Of a DNA stretch of 64,000 bases, positions 22,842 to 36,544 are shown one piece after another; within the stretch, counting starts at the first letter, position 1, and every line of letters starts with the position of its first letter. The position numbers and the translations under genes are program-made. The DNA is taken from positions 9,492,985 through 9,556,984 of the forward strand of contig CM065329.1 of assembly GCA_033032175.1 (NCBI GenBank), given 5' to 3'. The DNA comes from Saturnia japonica. Taxonomy: Eukaryota; Arthropoda; Insecta; Lepidoptera; Saturniidae. The notes under the pieces are model-generated. The model was not told the origin of the DNA. It searched no databases and saw nothing but the letters and a program-made list of their open reading frames with translations.

Positions 22842-23798
22842 TAAGTGATAAAATTTAGAGTAAACCAGCACCAGCTCCTACAGAAGGATGCTTACTAAGC
22901 TCACTAGGTTCATGCTTTTACTCATCACAAGGAACCTAAAAAGAGTAACAAGCTACCTGTTTGCTTTTGAGATAGATACATTTTAGGTAAACCTGTAGTG
23001 TTCCTTTTATATAAAGAATAAAATTTACAAAAGCCCATTTTTATAAAAGAAATTAGTGTAAAATTATTTTTCATTATTTAATATATATTGGAACCATCCA
23101 TTACAAAAAAATAGCCTATAAAAGAGACTAATCTCTATCAATTTCAAAATTCATGCCAAAGTATTCTAAATTCAACCCTGATATACCTACCTACCTAAAT
23201 AATTACATCAAGTAAAATATAAACATACTTACAATAAAAAATGTAAGCCAAGCCAAACTGCGTTCTTTGTGAGATGGGTACCTCGTAATTATTCTATCGT
23301 AATTGTTACCGCTTCCGCATCCTCAGTGGATTCAACCACGTTGGTAATTCAGGGTAATCGAGATAAATGTAGGAAAACGGCTTATACAAAAATAGACTTT
23401 TTCACTATGTAGCGAAGTTCACATTATTTAAAAACTAGCTGTGCCCAAGGCATAGCTCGCGTGGACTATAGAAGAACGCATAGTGCGTACAAAAATTGTA
23501 GTTGCATAAAACAGTTAAAACTTGATTAAATGAAGATATCGTGTTATTTTTTTTTTTATAAAGAGTAAACCAAAAAAATGCTCAAAATCAATCCAGACGA
23601 TTTTGCGTAATGCGCGTACAATGGCAAAACTGAAACATTTTGTTTATAGATAGATTTAAATCACATAATTTATTTAAAATAAATGCCACACACGTTTCAG
23701 CTTCCAGTTTTACTCACTTTTACCATTACAAAAAACTTTTTTAACAAATTTTCAACGTTGGACGACACCGAAGAGAAAGACCCATAGAGTAAAGTAAT

Positions 23799-23855
23799 TA
23801 CTTGTACATCAAGGAATATAATACTTTACGAGAGTTGTACATCTATTAGTCTGTC
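23799..23855 (+). mobile_element. 57-bp micro-insertion with 8-bp target duplication (copy 3)
   Basis: The unit starts TACTTGTACATC and ends GTTGTACATCTATTAGTCTG plus TC. It is flanked by AAAGTAAT at 23791-23798 and 23856-23863. Its ends match the 24-bp units at 60018-60041 and 62977-63000. The 9-mer TTGTACATC occurs twice inside; joining at that repeat gives exactly 24 bp. Confidence 0.75.
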
Positions 23856-24039
23856 AAAGTAATGGGAAGTAATGCATCGGGAAAAAGACCACAGATTAGA
23901 TAATATTGTTATTAGTAGCCATAGACTTAATAATTAATGGATAATTCACTAATACGGGAAATGTACTCTGTGGCCTTTATATATCAATTAATTAAAGAAA
24001 TATCAATTGTTTTTCGCTATCAATTTTTAATGGTTCTAA

Positions 24040-24345
24040 CGTTTTTTTTTTTGTGACAGTAGGTATTCAATCACCCTTTTTCTTACTAACTAGTCCTCTT
24101 TATTGAAAAGAATTATCAAGTGAATATAGTGTACTGTTTTAGAACGAATTCAGTATCCCAACAAGATAGTGGCTCCCTTGTTAAAATTTTCTATGTAGGT
24201 AGCTTTTGGAACAAGCATCTCTAAATATATGCTTCCAGTTTATATTTATAATCCACTTCACATAAGCCCAAAAATCAAGCTATATCATGCAAAATGCCAC
24301 CAATATTACATAATATAGGGTCCAAGACCTAAAATAATGAATTTA
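24040..24345 (+). repeat. Dispersed repeat R24, copy 1
   Basis: Aligns with 24430-24720 and 36880-37165: TAGTCCTCTTTATTGAA, GTATCCCAACAAGAT, CTTTCAG/CTTCCAG-TTATATTTATAA, CCAATATTACATAATATAGG. No coding potential. Class unknown; possibly a foldback-type element. Confidence 0.6.
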
Positions 24346-24429
24346 AAATTAAAAAGCTCCAAAAACTCCAGTCACCCTTAAATATCACCCATAAATATAA
24401 ATAGGCGTGTCGCGTCAACCTTACTCATA

Positions 24430-24720
24430 TTGTGTATTGTACTTCTTTTTCCTAACTTGGCATCCGATCCTCTTTAATGAAGACCATTACTGCCATTATC
24501 GAGTGAATTGTAGTGTCATGTGCTATGACGAGGATGAGTTAGTATCCTAACAAGATGGTAGCTCACTTGTTAGAACTTCCTAGGAAGATTTTTTGGGGAC
24601 TCAGAATTAATGCTTTCAGCTTATATTTATAAGCCACATAAACCTAGGTTTTTGACCCTAAATTATGTAATATTGTTGGCGTTTTGCGTGATATAGTTTG
24701 GTTTTTGTGCTTATTTTAAA
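24430..24720 (+). repeat. Dispersed repeat R24, copy 2 with inverted terminal part
   Basis: Bases 24440-24650 run in the same sense as the other copies (CCTAACTTGGCATCCGATCC, GAAGACCATTACTGCCATTA). The end, about 24650-24720, reads as the reverse complement of the corresponding end in copies 1 and 3 (CCTAAATTATGTAATATTG, GGCGTTTTGCGTGATATAG). Confidence 0.6.
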
Positions 24721-25344
24721 AATATTTAAAGGGTTCTGCGTACATAATATGAAACTGGTCATTGGAATCAAGTCGGACGCTTAAATGGCTTACGTTGATT
24801 AAACCATAACAAATATATATCATATTAATGTACTGCATAATTGTAAAGATTAAAAAGATGCCCGTAGGCCTGATCGAAGACATTCTGTAATAACGCGAGC
24901 GCCGCCGCGGGCACAGCTAGTTCTGAATAACATTGAACGTCTTTAGGAGCCTACGCTGCGACACTTCGTACAAAATATATAATGAAAGAATACAGCATTT
25001 GGCATCGCAAGAGTATAATAATTTCTTTTTTTTAATGTAATTGATACCTAATATTTCAAATTTAAAGTTTTCTACGCAACGCGCTGACAATACTTTGTTT
25101 CAATAATTCAACGACAAACACTTGCAAAAGCTACAACACAAAACGTAATCCGTTCATTCATTTTAAAAAACAATCACTTAAATTTTAATGGAAATTTAAC
25201 AAATGGAGAGCTAATGATGACTTTCTTGCAACTGACTGTCAGTGAATGATAGTGATGTCTGAAAGTGACACCCTTTCTGTGCATCCACTAAATTGTTAAT
25301 ATTATACCTAATAATAAATTAACATTTGTTTAATTAAAAATAAG

Positions 25345-26060
25345 GGAATTCCGATCGAGTTTCTTCTCGATGTCTGGGATATTTTCCGAACTGGCAGTAG
25401 TGTTTTGACGTTCATAAGTGCCTTCTTAGGGCCTAAATTGATTAAAGGATTTTTGATTGTTGTCTGTTCGTATAATGGAGCTCTGTTATTATAATTATAT
25501 CATATTTTAATTTGTTAAAGTATATTTGTTTTTTCTTACTGTATTACTAAATTCATTCCTGCTCTTTTTTAATTAATTTTTTTCTGCTCACCGTGTGTAA
25601 TCGTGTCATAAACTCCTATAATTAAGATTGCATTTGTTTAGAGTCTTTGTTGGTAAGCTCATAATTAGTTAGAGTGTAAATCTAGTTATATACCTATGTA
25701 TTCTCAGCCCATAGCTGATATGATTCAGCTGACCCACCGTCGTTCCCACGAAAGGGCTAGACGCTAGGTCAGCATATTTAGATTAGTTAGAACTTAGAAG
25801 TAAGTTTAGTTTTTAACACCAGCCTATAATCGAGATCTAAATCTTAACCAAATTAATTTTAGTTTAGTTTTTTTAAAAAGGCTGTCGCTCCCCGAAGTTA
25901 ACTATCTTGTTGGTGTTCTTTTTTAATTTTAAATAAATAAATTTTATAATCTGTATTGCACAAAAAAGTGTAAATGGAGGACTTAATGCTAAAAGCATTC
26001 TCTACCGGACTTCCCGGGGAGTAAGAGAAAGGTATATGCAACTTGTGCATAGTATTTAAT
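25345..26060. mobile_element. Decayed LINE fragments
   Basis: Bases 25380-25460 (GGCAGTAGTGTTTTGAC, CATAAGTGCCTTCTTAGGGC) are the inverted counterpart of 60285-60340, a Jockey-type LINE 3' end. Bases 25970-26030 (GGACTTAATGCTAAAAGCAT, TCTCTACCGGACTTCCC) resemble another common lepidopteran LINE segment. No usable frame remains. Confidence 0.5.
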
Positions 26061-27224
26061 AAAGTAAAAAAAAAAGAAAAATCATAAATAGGTACCATAA
26101 AGAGATATATTTTCACAAAGTCACAATTTACGATTGAGTGTCGATTCCAGGTAAAATTGTCGACGCAACCTTTAACAAAATATTATTTTGTGTGCACACG
26201 TGCTCCTTTGATATATTAAGATCCCGAAGCACATTACCCATAAAAAGGATACATTGGCATAACATAAAACAGCCACAAATTTATACATAATAGGTACTTG
26301 ATTTAAGAACTGCATGCATAATATAACACTACATAATATTGTAACGCAAGTAATAATGGAAAAGAGGTGAAGAGACGCGGTGCGGGGGTGAAGAGAGAGC
26401 GGTGTGATATATTTTTTAAAATGGGTATTCTACCTCCTCCAGACATTTGTCATGGTTAAAAAAAACAGAGACGTCAAATATAAAAATTATTGCTTTACAT
26501 GTTTTATTAATAATATGTTATTTTATTCGAATGATTATTTACAGAAACTTAATTTTAAATATAGCAAAAAGTTTCATTTGTATCAATCCTAACTAAGAAA
26601 AGCAAAAATTTGCAAAAAATGAACAAGTAAATTAAATAATACGTGTTAGGAATAAGGTTTATAAATACGTGTTAGGAATAGATATAATAATATGAACTGA
26701 AAATGTGTATTTTAAAACGATTAGAATAAGAATATAGCTAGCTGTAAGTTTAAATGTATAAATTTCACTAGTTGTAAGGATGAACCATGCCAGACTCGGA
26801 ACATCTGGCATGGTGACTCATGGTACTGCCGAGAGCGCGCACACAGGGCGTGCGCGCTCATTGGCTGAGCGACGCCCCGCACGGAATCCATCGCACTACC
26901 GGTTGCGAGGCAAAGGGCGAGGATAAATATAGCGGAGAGGGCGGCAGTACTGCGGGGATTCCGATTTCGACCGCTGACGTGAACGGACGTGTCCGCTCGC
27001 GCTCTCGATCGCTCTCTGAATTTCGCGCTCTGCTTAAACTAGTGTACAAACTTGTTTACCCTGATCCACGGACCCGGTCCTAGGCCTGCCGGTTCAGAGT
27101 ACACAGTTCTAAGCTAGTTTTTTAAGCTTTTCATACCGCGTCTTATAGCGAGGTCGGTGTATTGTTGTGTAGCGAGTATCTAGGTACTCGTTGCGCGTAT
27201 AGCGCCGTCTCGCTCGCACATTTC

Positions 27225-27293
27225 GTGTAGCACTTCGGTGCACACGAAAAAACCGTACTTTTCAGTACGATAATAAACGCGCTTTTCAGCGCG
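27225..27293 (+). other. Three consecutive stem-loops in the Jockey 5' UTR
   Basis: CGTGT-A-GCAC-TTCG-GTGC-ACACG (27225-27246), CGTACT-TTTC-AGTACG (27254-27269) and CGCGCT-TTTC-AGCGCG (27278-27293) are perfect or nearly perfect hairpins. Two have the same TTTC loop. They lie between the 5' end and ORF1 and could be RNA structures. Confidence 0.7.
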
Positions 27294-27757
27294 AAATCCT
27301 GTTTCCAAAGACACGCAAATCCACGGTTTAGTGGTCGTTCGTCGGATACCTAACGGTGCTAACGAAGACGAACGGGGCGTGACCCGAGCGCTCTCCGGTT
27401 ACTGATCCTTCTGAGGTAAACGATAACTCGGACGGGCCTGGGAATCTTAGCCTTTGCCTTTTTGCATAGTTAAGCCCCAGGTGTCTCCTACCCAACCCTT
27501 CCTATCCTTACCATCCATCCTTGTGGTTGTTTGGGCGGAGCCACGGTATATACCGGCCTGCGTCCTCTGCCACAAGACTGCTAGGGACTCCCCTAGGGAA
27601 ACGATAGGTCCTTCTCCTGTGTTTCATTACACCGTGACACACAGGTCTCATTGCTCCGGGCTCGGATAGCCCGTTAAATTCATTCGGCGTACCCCCCTGC
27701 CCTCCAGGCAGGGAGGTGAATAAATTCACTTCCCCCGTCCTCCAAACAGCTACCGCG

Positions 27758-29577
27758 ATGGCCGAATCAAAACTCGCGGAATTAGAAATCCGTTTTAGGC
27801 AGCTGGAAGCCGAAAACCAGCGCCTAGTTAATTTTATGTCTCTTCACATGCCCGAGCTCAGCAATGAGTATATAAGTAGGTCACAGATGGCGGACTCGCT
27901 ACGTCCGCCGTCAGCCAACCAGAGCGCCGTTACCGCGCACGCCATCCCCTCCACCTCCGCCGCGATCTCACCCGCCGCCGCGCCACCCGGCTTTCACGCG
28001 ACCCGCCTCGGTCCCTGCGACCGAGTACCCCCACCCCACTAACCTCGCAAGCGCGAGCCACGCCCCTAAGTCCCGAGCAAAATCGCAACAGCGATCTTTT
28101 ACCCGGTCCCTATGGCCGCCCCGCTAAACCCGTTGCCCCCGCGGCAACAAAATCAACACCGGTGTCCAACTCTTTTTCGGCCCTTCCAGCCGAAACAGAT
28201 ATGGATGCCCCATTAAGTCCAACCCCCTCCTCGGAAATGGAACTCTCGCTCCACTTCCAAGAACCGGTCCTAATCCCGACCGAACCTACCGCGGAAAATG
28301 ACGAATTCACGGTCGTCAAATCCCGCAAACGCGCGCCCCGTGATAGCCCCGTTGAGGAAAACGCGGCTAAAACAACCAAAACGACGAACGGCTCCGCCGC
28401 CCCCGCACCCTCCTCCAATACCGACGAACCGATCGTCGGGAAAAATCAAAAACCCCCTCCGATAATTATCCACGACAAAACTGTCTGGACAAAGCTCACC
28501 AATGAGCTCAAAACACTAAAAATAGGCTACACCAAAGCCCGTAATACCGCGACAGGTATCTCCCTGACGATGAGCACGTCAAACTGCCATCGCAGATTGA
28601 CCACCCTCCTCCGTAGTAGGAACATTCCCTACTACACTTACGCCCTCGAAGAGGAGCGTGTCTTACGGGTTGTGCTTCGGCGTATCCCCGTCGAGATATC
28701 ACCAGAGGAAGTCTTTGCCTCCATAGAAGCCCAAAAATTCCCCATCCGAGAGGTACATCGGATGTACAATAAAGAGAAACGAGCCCTTCCAATGCTCGTG
28801 TTAATTTTAGATAAAACGCCTGAGGGCAAAAAAATATTCAATTTGGAAATTGTATGCGAGCTCTCCGGAATAACCGTAGAGCCTCCATACAAAAATTCGA
28901 AGCCCTTCCAATGCCACAACTGCCAGTTGTACGGACACTCTGCCCGCAACTGCTTCCTTCGTCCGAGGTGCGTTAAGTGCCTCGAAGACCACCCAACCAG
29001 GGAGTGCACGCGTCAGCGTGACTCTAACACCCCCCCGAGCTGCGTACTATGCAGGGAGGAGGGACATCCTGCGAACTATCGCGGATGCCCCAAGGCCCCG
29101 CACACCATGCACCCCCGCCGCCCTGGGCAGGCTGCCCCTCAGCGGGCACCCCCCGCCTCAGGGTCCCGGGCGCAGAAACCTCTGCTCAATCCAGAGGTCT
29201 TTCCGTCCCTCCCTGCCCCCCGCCGCACTCAGGCGACCGTAGGCCCCCCCGCACCCCAGGTGCAGCCCAAACCCGTGCGTTCGACTCAGAACGCATGGGC
29301 CCCCAAACCGCAGCCCCTTATGGCTATGGACATCCCTGCGCCCCGCGCTCCAGCGCCCCGCGCCCCAGCACCACGCGCTCCAGCGTCCCGCGCCACCACA
29401 ATGGATGACCTTATGTTATCGCTCACTCGTGAGCATGAGATACGCGAAATCCTTGCATACAAGGCCCATATGGAGCAGTACGGTTTTGTCGAAACCATAG
29501 CTGCCTTTCCCCGGCTCGTAGAGACGTTACAGCGTCTCGATCGCGAAGCCGCCAACCTCAGGCCTCTCAATGGCTAA
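27758..29577 (+). pseudogene. Jockey ORF1 (Gag-like, PRE_C2HC type) with one frameshift
   Basis: Frame 1 starts MAESKLAELEIRFRQLEAEN, a coiled coil, and runs to a stop at 28042. The frame resumes from about 28030 and continues to 29577, so one shift lies in the C-rich run near 28027-28037. The second part has a PRE_C2HC-like domain (REVHRMYNKEKRALPMLVLI) and three zinc knuckles (CHNCQLYGHSARNC, CVKCLEDHPTREC, CVLCREEGHPANYRGC), then a Pro-rich region with four PRAPA units. Such proteins bind the LINE RNA. Its stop overlaps the ORF2 start by 8 bp (ATGGCTAA). The run-length shift may be a base-call error. Confidence 0.85.
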
Positions 29578-31953
29578 ACTCAAGCCGAGAGGTTTAAACA
29601 TCTCCTTTTTTAAGGCGCGGAACTTATATCCGCAGCGTGATCTCGTCGCGACTTATCTTAAAGATCACCAAATAGACGTTCTCTTAGTACAGGAAACGCT
29701 CTTAAAGCGTGCTAAACGCAATCCGAGTATCGCAAACTATAACATCGTCAGAAATGACCGCGGCGGCCGCGGGGCGGCCCGTCATTTAACTAAGTCCGTT
29801 CCTTGGGTGATGCCATAGATCTGCCACCTTACCAATTGGAAGTACCGTGTGTAGACTAGAATTACCGATATCCGTCCATAACGATAGTACGTCACCTCAC
29901 CAGAAAGTACCTCTCGAGGTGTAGAGAAGGAACCTTTCTTGCATTCGGTCATTATCGCAGTGTGAACAGTGTCACACCCTAACAATTGGAGATGTACCTC
30001 AATGGGGTTATTCTCGAAGGGAGGTAGATGTTAAATTTGATCATAGCGCTCCCTCTTACGACGCATTAAGCACTTACATTCAATGTGACATAGCCCTCCG
30101 AAAAATCGGCGCTTCGGTACCCTTCATTCGGGTTGTACACGACTCGACTCCGATTGCCTTACGCCCGGTCATCCCCAGCCCAACAGTGACAAGCCGCACT
30201 CAGCAATTGGATAGACTTGCAAAATTAAAAACCTCGCAATAGGAGTCCCGCCCAGTCTTAAGGGCCGAACGTGGGAGTCAGTTGCGCGTAACCACGACCC
30301 GCAGTTGAACCACAATCTGCATCGGAGAGGCCTCGAGAGGTTCGAAGCGGCAAACGATTCCTTTGAATACTACTTCACGAACAAGTTTGACGGAGAAGAA
30401 TCGCACTCTGCAATCTGTGACGTCTTGTATCACATATCGCTACTTCAAGAGCGGTTAAAGCCCGTATAACCGAGCTCAAAAGTCACAGATGGGACACCTT
30501 AGTCGAAGGGCTAAGGCCGTCACATCTGACTTATTGGAAATAGCCCAGCCCTTAAAATAGACACCCAACCTCGCATGCCCCCCCTCGAAAGGGGTCCCGG
30601 CACTACACCCGCTTTCGATACCATCGACAAGGCGGAGTGCCTTGCCGCTTGCTTGGAGAGCCAGTGCTCCCCGAACAGCGTCAAGAACACCGACCGAGTC
30701 AGAGACATCGAAGCCCGCGTGGAGGAGCTGAATAAGCCCCCGGCATCAGAATCCCTGTCCCCAGTCACTTCTGAGGAAATCTCTGCCATTCTCAAAAGCC
30801 TTAAGCTCAGAAAGTCACCAGGTCCCGACGGTATCAGGAACGAAGTACTCAAACTTCTTCCCGATCACCTCATAGCTCTATTGGTCTGCATATTCAATGT
30901 AGCCATAGCCAACTGCCATTTTCCAGCCGCCTGGAAAACGGCCATTGTCATAGGTATTCACAAGCCCGGCAAGAGCACGTCGCTTCCCGACAGCTACCGC
31001 CCTATCAGTCTCCTAAATACCCTAGGTAAAATCTATGAGCGGATCCTCCTGAACCGTCTCAAATCCGTAATAGAGGAGAAAAACCTCTACCCGCCTGAGC
31101 AATTCGGTTTTCGTGCTAGACATTCTTGCACTCATCAAGTGCACCGCCTCACGGAGCACATTCTGTTTAACTTTTCCGAGTTATCCAAACCCCGTCGCAC
31201 GCTGGCAGTCTTTTTCGACGTAGCCAAGGCCTTTGATAAGGTCTGGCACGAAGGATTAGTCTATAAGCTGTACTCCCACGAAGTCCCCGATAGATTAGTT
31301 AAAATCATCCGCGATTACCTCAAAGACCGCACCTTTCGCTACAGAGTGGAAGGTGAACTATCCACACCCCATCCCATACGCTCAGGCGTCCCCCAAGGTT
31401 CCATCCTGGCACCTAGCCTCTTCAATCTGTACGTCAGTGACCTACCAAAACTTCAAGAGAAAGTTGAAGTAGGTCTATACGCTGACGATACAGTCATATA
31501 CTCCTCTCAAAGGCAAACGAGAAACCTCAAATGTAGGATCCAAAGGGCCGTGACCACTCTCGGGAAGTGGTTTAACGACTGGCGAATAGCCATAAACCCC
31601 ACGAAGAGCGCAGCGGTGCTCTTCGACCAAACCGCCACAAAGATACCGCAAAAACTCAAGGACAATCCCCTTGAACTCTTCGGTAATCCGATCCCCTGGG
31701 AAAAGGCGACCAAATATCTAGGTGTAACCCTAGACAGTAGACTCTCCTTTATACGCTACATCAATCTGGTTAGGAAAAGGGCCTCCTGGACCCTCGCCCG
31801 ACTACATCCTCTGTTATGTGCTGCAAGCAAAATGTCCACGAGACACAAGCTTACGCTCTACAAGATGTGTATCCGTCCGATCATGACATATAGCTGCGTT
31901 GCGTTCGCACATATGCCAAGTTATAACTGGGAACGCTTACAAGCCATCCAGAA

Positions 31954-32065
31954 GTACCGCTACTCGACGCTAGATGTTGCTTTATAAGATATAAAGATAT
32001 TTTGTATTACAATTATTATTTGCAAAGCAGCTATAAATTCGATTCTTTTGGAATAGGGATGTCAG
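31954..32065. repeat. Dispersed repeat (inverted match to 48000-48132)
   Basis: The reverse complement (ACATCCCTATTCC, TATAGCTGCTTTGCAAATAA, TGTAATACAAA, ACATCTAGCGTCGAGTAGCG) matches 48000-48132. Its end coincides exactly with the point where the first RT copy breaks, so it may be a real insertion into the LINE. The next 850 bp (to 32920) contain a duplicated phrase TATTTGGTGACC.CGA but no gene I can name. Confidence 0.55.
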
Positions 32066-32919
32066 ACACTTTGTTACGAGAATTAGGTTATTCGTTTAAT
32101 TAAGATATTATTAATGAAACAAAGAAAAAATTCTTTATTTTGGAATAAAATAAAATATAAGTATGTTTTAAAGGCAAATTAACGGCTTTTTACTAAAGGC
32201 ATATTATGTGGCATTCATAATTTTTATTGAGTTTTGGCAAAATATTTTAAGAAAAAGAAAGACAATTTATCATTTGGTTTTGAATCTATATATATTCCAA
32301 TTAGCAATTGTGATATGGGGCAAACCACCCTTATTTGGTGACCCCGAAGACTACGCAACCTGGGAGCTCATCGTGACCACTGTGGCGCTATAGGCTATTA
32401 TTTGGTGACCGCGACGATTGCGCAACCTGGGAGCCTCGGAGCGTATTATCGCATTTGTCACCACTTTTGTGTGATGACTCAAGACAGTGTTCTGGGTACC
32501 ATTATTGGAGTTGCTAACTTAATAATTATTGTGGCCCTACTTCGCGCTACTGAAATGGCGATCACTCTTCATATCGTGGAGCTTCTACACCGGACGCAGC
32601 TTCAAACTGTGCAGGCATATCCAGCGTGACATCCTAGACTGATACGTGATGTCTCTATATGGAAGGTCGCAGCTTGCTGCAACACCGCGCCGCGCTTGTC
32701 TGCTGCCTGAGATTTTGTCCTGCTTCGAATAGCGGAACGTGTGTCATCTCTTACTGCATGACATCGCATTGCATTGCATGTTATTGACAAGACACGTAAC
32801 AACATGACGTTGTTCACTTCCCTCGTCGCACTCTATCTGCTCATGTTTTCTCATCCGTATCTTGTGTATCACCTCGGCCTGCTCCCTTGCACTCAGATCA
32901 AACTATACAACCATATCAG

Positions 32920-33580
32920 TTTTTAAGCTATTGCATAGCTTCTATCGCGGGCCTTGGGCGTGGAGACCGAATCCAGAAATTCCATAACGAAAATAACCTA
33001 ACACCCCCCACTCCGACCGGCACAGCGGTGAAACTTTGACTAGGGTGTCGCGACAGGCTCGACGGGAACACGGACTCCTCTCACCGCTAGATGGCGTTGT
33101 AAAATATGTTTGATAAAAGAACGACATACATAGAGTTATAAAACCTACATAATTTTATTTGTTCATTATAAGTTATAAAATAATATATATGTATATATAT
33201 AAATAGTTTTTTTTTTTACATTTTGATATATTTTAATATGCAAGAATAGCAATTTTTGTCAAATTTGAGTATTATTTCGAAAGAGAAATTACTTACAGCA
33301 TAAATTTTCATAACTAAAACTAAATAAAAGCAAATTTTTGGTCAGCTGGCTTTTATTTTACTTATTTCAGATTCGGACGCCAACGACTGGATATACATAG
33401 AAAATGATTTATTTTATTATTAATAAATTATTAGGAGTATGATAAAATTATAATATTGTGGTTTTGCAACTCTATACAATTCGACATTCAGACGCATTTT
33501 CCAGGACCGGATCTAGAATATAATTTCTTTACGAAAAATTAGTACTTAGATCTGTATGATAATATAATAAATAGATGCAA
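32920..33580 (-). repeat. Dispersed repeat X, inverted copy of 59440-60085
   Basis: The reverse complement of this segment follows 59440-60085 almost end to end: CATACAGATCTAAGTACTAA, TCCAGTCGTTGGCGTCCGAA, CAAACATATTTTACAACGCC, CGGTCGGAGTGGGG, GGAATTTCTGGATTCGGTCT. It lacks the 24-bp micro-insertion present in the other copy and has only one copy of its 8-bp target. Class unknown; the CCATCTAGCGG motif is common in insect MITEs. Confidence 0.75.
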
Positions 33581-33810
33581 GTCCTTAACAGACAAAAACC
33601 TTAAAATTTTCTTGGTAGGTACAGTATACCACCGCTTTATGTTGGCGCAGCATTAAGCCATTCACTGTGTATATAATAACCTGTGTTTACCATTTATATT
33701 ACAAGTATGATTGACTCTAGTAAAGTGAATAAGGTTCGTTATGAAATTAAAATACAAAAATATTTAATTCATCTAATATATAACAATAACTTTGCACCAC
33801 GGTTTCACCT

Positions 33811-34123
<313 letters not shown>

Positions 34124-35755
34124 GAGGAGCTGAATAAGCCCCCGGCATCAGAATCCCTGTCCCCAGTCACTTCTGAGGAAATCTCTGCCATTCTCAAAAG
34201 CCTTAAGCTCAGAAAGTCACCAGGTCCCGACGGTATCAGGAACGAAGTACTCAAACTTCTTCCCGATCACCTCATAGCTCTATTGGTCTGCATATTCAAT
34301 GTAGCCATAGCCAACTGCCATTTTCCAGCCGCCTGGAAAACGGCCATTGTCATAGGTATTCACAAGCCCGGCAAGAGCACGTCGCTTCCCGACAGCTACC
34401 GCCCTATCAGTCTCCTAAATACCCTAGGTAAAATCTATGAGCGGATCCTCCTGAACCGTCTCAAATCCGTAATAGAGGAGAAAAACCTCTACCCGCCTGA
34501 GCAATTCGGTTTTCGTGCTAGACATTCTTGCACTCATCAAGTGCACCGCCTCACGGAGCACATTCTGTTTAACTTTTCCGAGTTATCCAAACCCCGTCGC
34601 ACGCTGGCAGTCTTTTTCGACGTAGCCAAGGCCTTTGATAAGGTCTGGCACGAAGGATTAGTCTATAAGCTGTACTCCCACGAAGTCCCCGATAGATTAG
34701 TTAAAATCATCCGCGATTACCTCAAAGACCGCACCTTTCGCTACAGAGTGGAAGGTGAACTATCCACACCCCATCCCATACGCTCAGGCGTCCCCCAAGG
34801 TTCCATCCTGGCACCTAGCCTCTTCAATCTGTACGTCAGTGACCTACCAAAACTTCAAGAGAAAGTTGAAGTAGGTCTATACGCTGACGATACAGTCATA
34901 TACTCCTCTCAAAGGCAAACGAGAAACCTCAAATGTAGGATCCAAAGGGCCGTGACCACTCTCGGGAAGTGGTTTAACGACTGGCGAATAGCCATAAACC
35001 CCACGAAGAGCGCAGCGGTGCTCTTCGACCAAACCGCCACAAAGATACCGCAAAAACTCAAGGACAATCCCCTTGAACTCTTCGGTAATCCGATCCCCTG
35101 GGAAAAGGCGACCAAATATCTAGGTGTAACCCTAGACAGTAGACTCTCCTTTATACGCTACATCAATCTGGTTAGGAAAAGGGCCTCCTGGACCCTCGCC
35201 CGACTACATCCTCTGTTATGTGCTGCAAGCAAAATGTCCACGAGACACAAGCTTACGCTCTACAAGATGTGTATCCGTCCGATCATGACATATAGCTGCG
35301 TTGCGTTCGCACATATGCCAAGTTATAACTGGGAACGCTTACAAGCCATCCAGAACAAGTTTCTTCACCGCCTTACCGGTGCCCCCTGGTTTGTTCGTAT
35401 GGAGGATCTCCATAGAGATATGGACCTTCCCTCGATACATGCATACGCCAAACACCTTTCTCGCTCGTATTTCGACACCGCGTCGAACCACGCGAACCCC
35501 TTAATAAAAGCGGCAGCTTCTTATGTTCCCGACCCCAACGCCTGCCGGAGAAAACGCCGGCCGCGTAATATATTCACTGACCCGCCCGACCAAACCGAAA
35601 AAGCTAACGCGTTCTACGCCGACACCGTCTCTCCAAACAGAGCGTGCCACCGCCCACGCCCGCGTAACCACCGTTCTCTCCGCAGAGGACGGGCGGTCAA
35701 CTTCGCTCCCGCACACCCGTCACGTCCACCCTCTCTAGCGGCAACCCAAGCCTAG

Positions 35756-36288
35756 GTCCGTTCCTCGGTGTGAAGCCCTTGGGTCAGGCAGCCGCCCGCG
35801 CGATACAAAGTGACACTATACGTGCAACACTTAGTTACCCACACACAACATTACACACGTATGAACACACACACGTGCACACCACACAGGTACATAGGTT
35901 CTGTAAGGGACCTTTTTTTTTCTTTTTTTGCGCTAGTTAGTGTAGAAAAACCATTCCGATTATTAAATACACATACGCATGGTCCACTCCTTCCTCCCAG
36001 GAGGAGGGGAACGTGCATATGAGTATATATTAGTTAGCTCGAATTCTCATAAGATTAGGGAATTAGTTAGATCGCGACTTTTTCGCATTCGCGACGACCG
36101 CCCGAGCCGAGGTTCGGCCACTCTGGCACCCTCGTGCGGGTCGTCACAAACTTTCGCGGCTGAGTGCCCTAAGCGCTCGCCCCCAAGTCCGGTGAAGCTG
36201 TAAAAGCCGCAGCGGCTCTGTTTGACGATAGGGCCCCTCAGGCTAACAGTGTAGTCAGTTCTAAAAAAAAAAAAAAAAAAAAAAAAAA
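35756..36288 (+). other. Jockey 3' UTR and poly-A tail
   Basis: About 500 bp follow the ORF2 stop, including CA-rich stretches. The terminal module CCAAGTCCGGTGAAGCTG (from about 36184) carries the palindrome AGCCGCAGCGGCT and GGCTAACAGTGTAGTCAG, followed by the A tail at 36263-36288. The terminal module alone recurs at 387-466 and 47189-47275. Confidence 0.85.
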
Positions 36289-36544
36289 GGCAGTACTGCG
36301 ATCAGTTCGAGAAACACTACAACAACAGCAAGCAGCGAATCTACAAGCAAACTACAGTCAAGAACGTTATTAAGAAACCACATTGTTACTACGAACTACT
36401 GTAACTTTGTAAGAAACAAGAATAAAACAAGCGCTATTAATTTAGCACACATTAAAATATTGTGGACGTCTTTTATTCACAATAAGTAGTTTCAAAGATT
36501 AGCGTGTTTAAACAAACAAACGAAAATCTCTTCCGCTTTATTAT

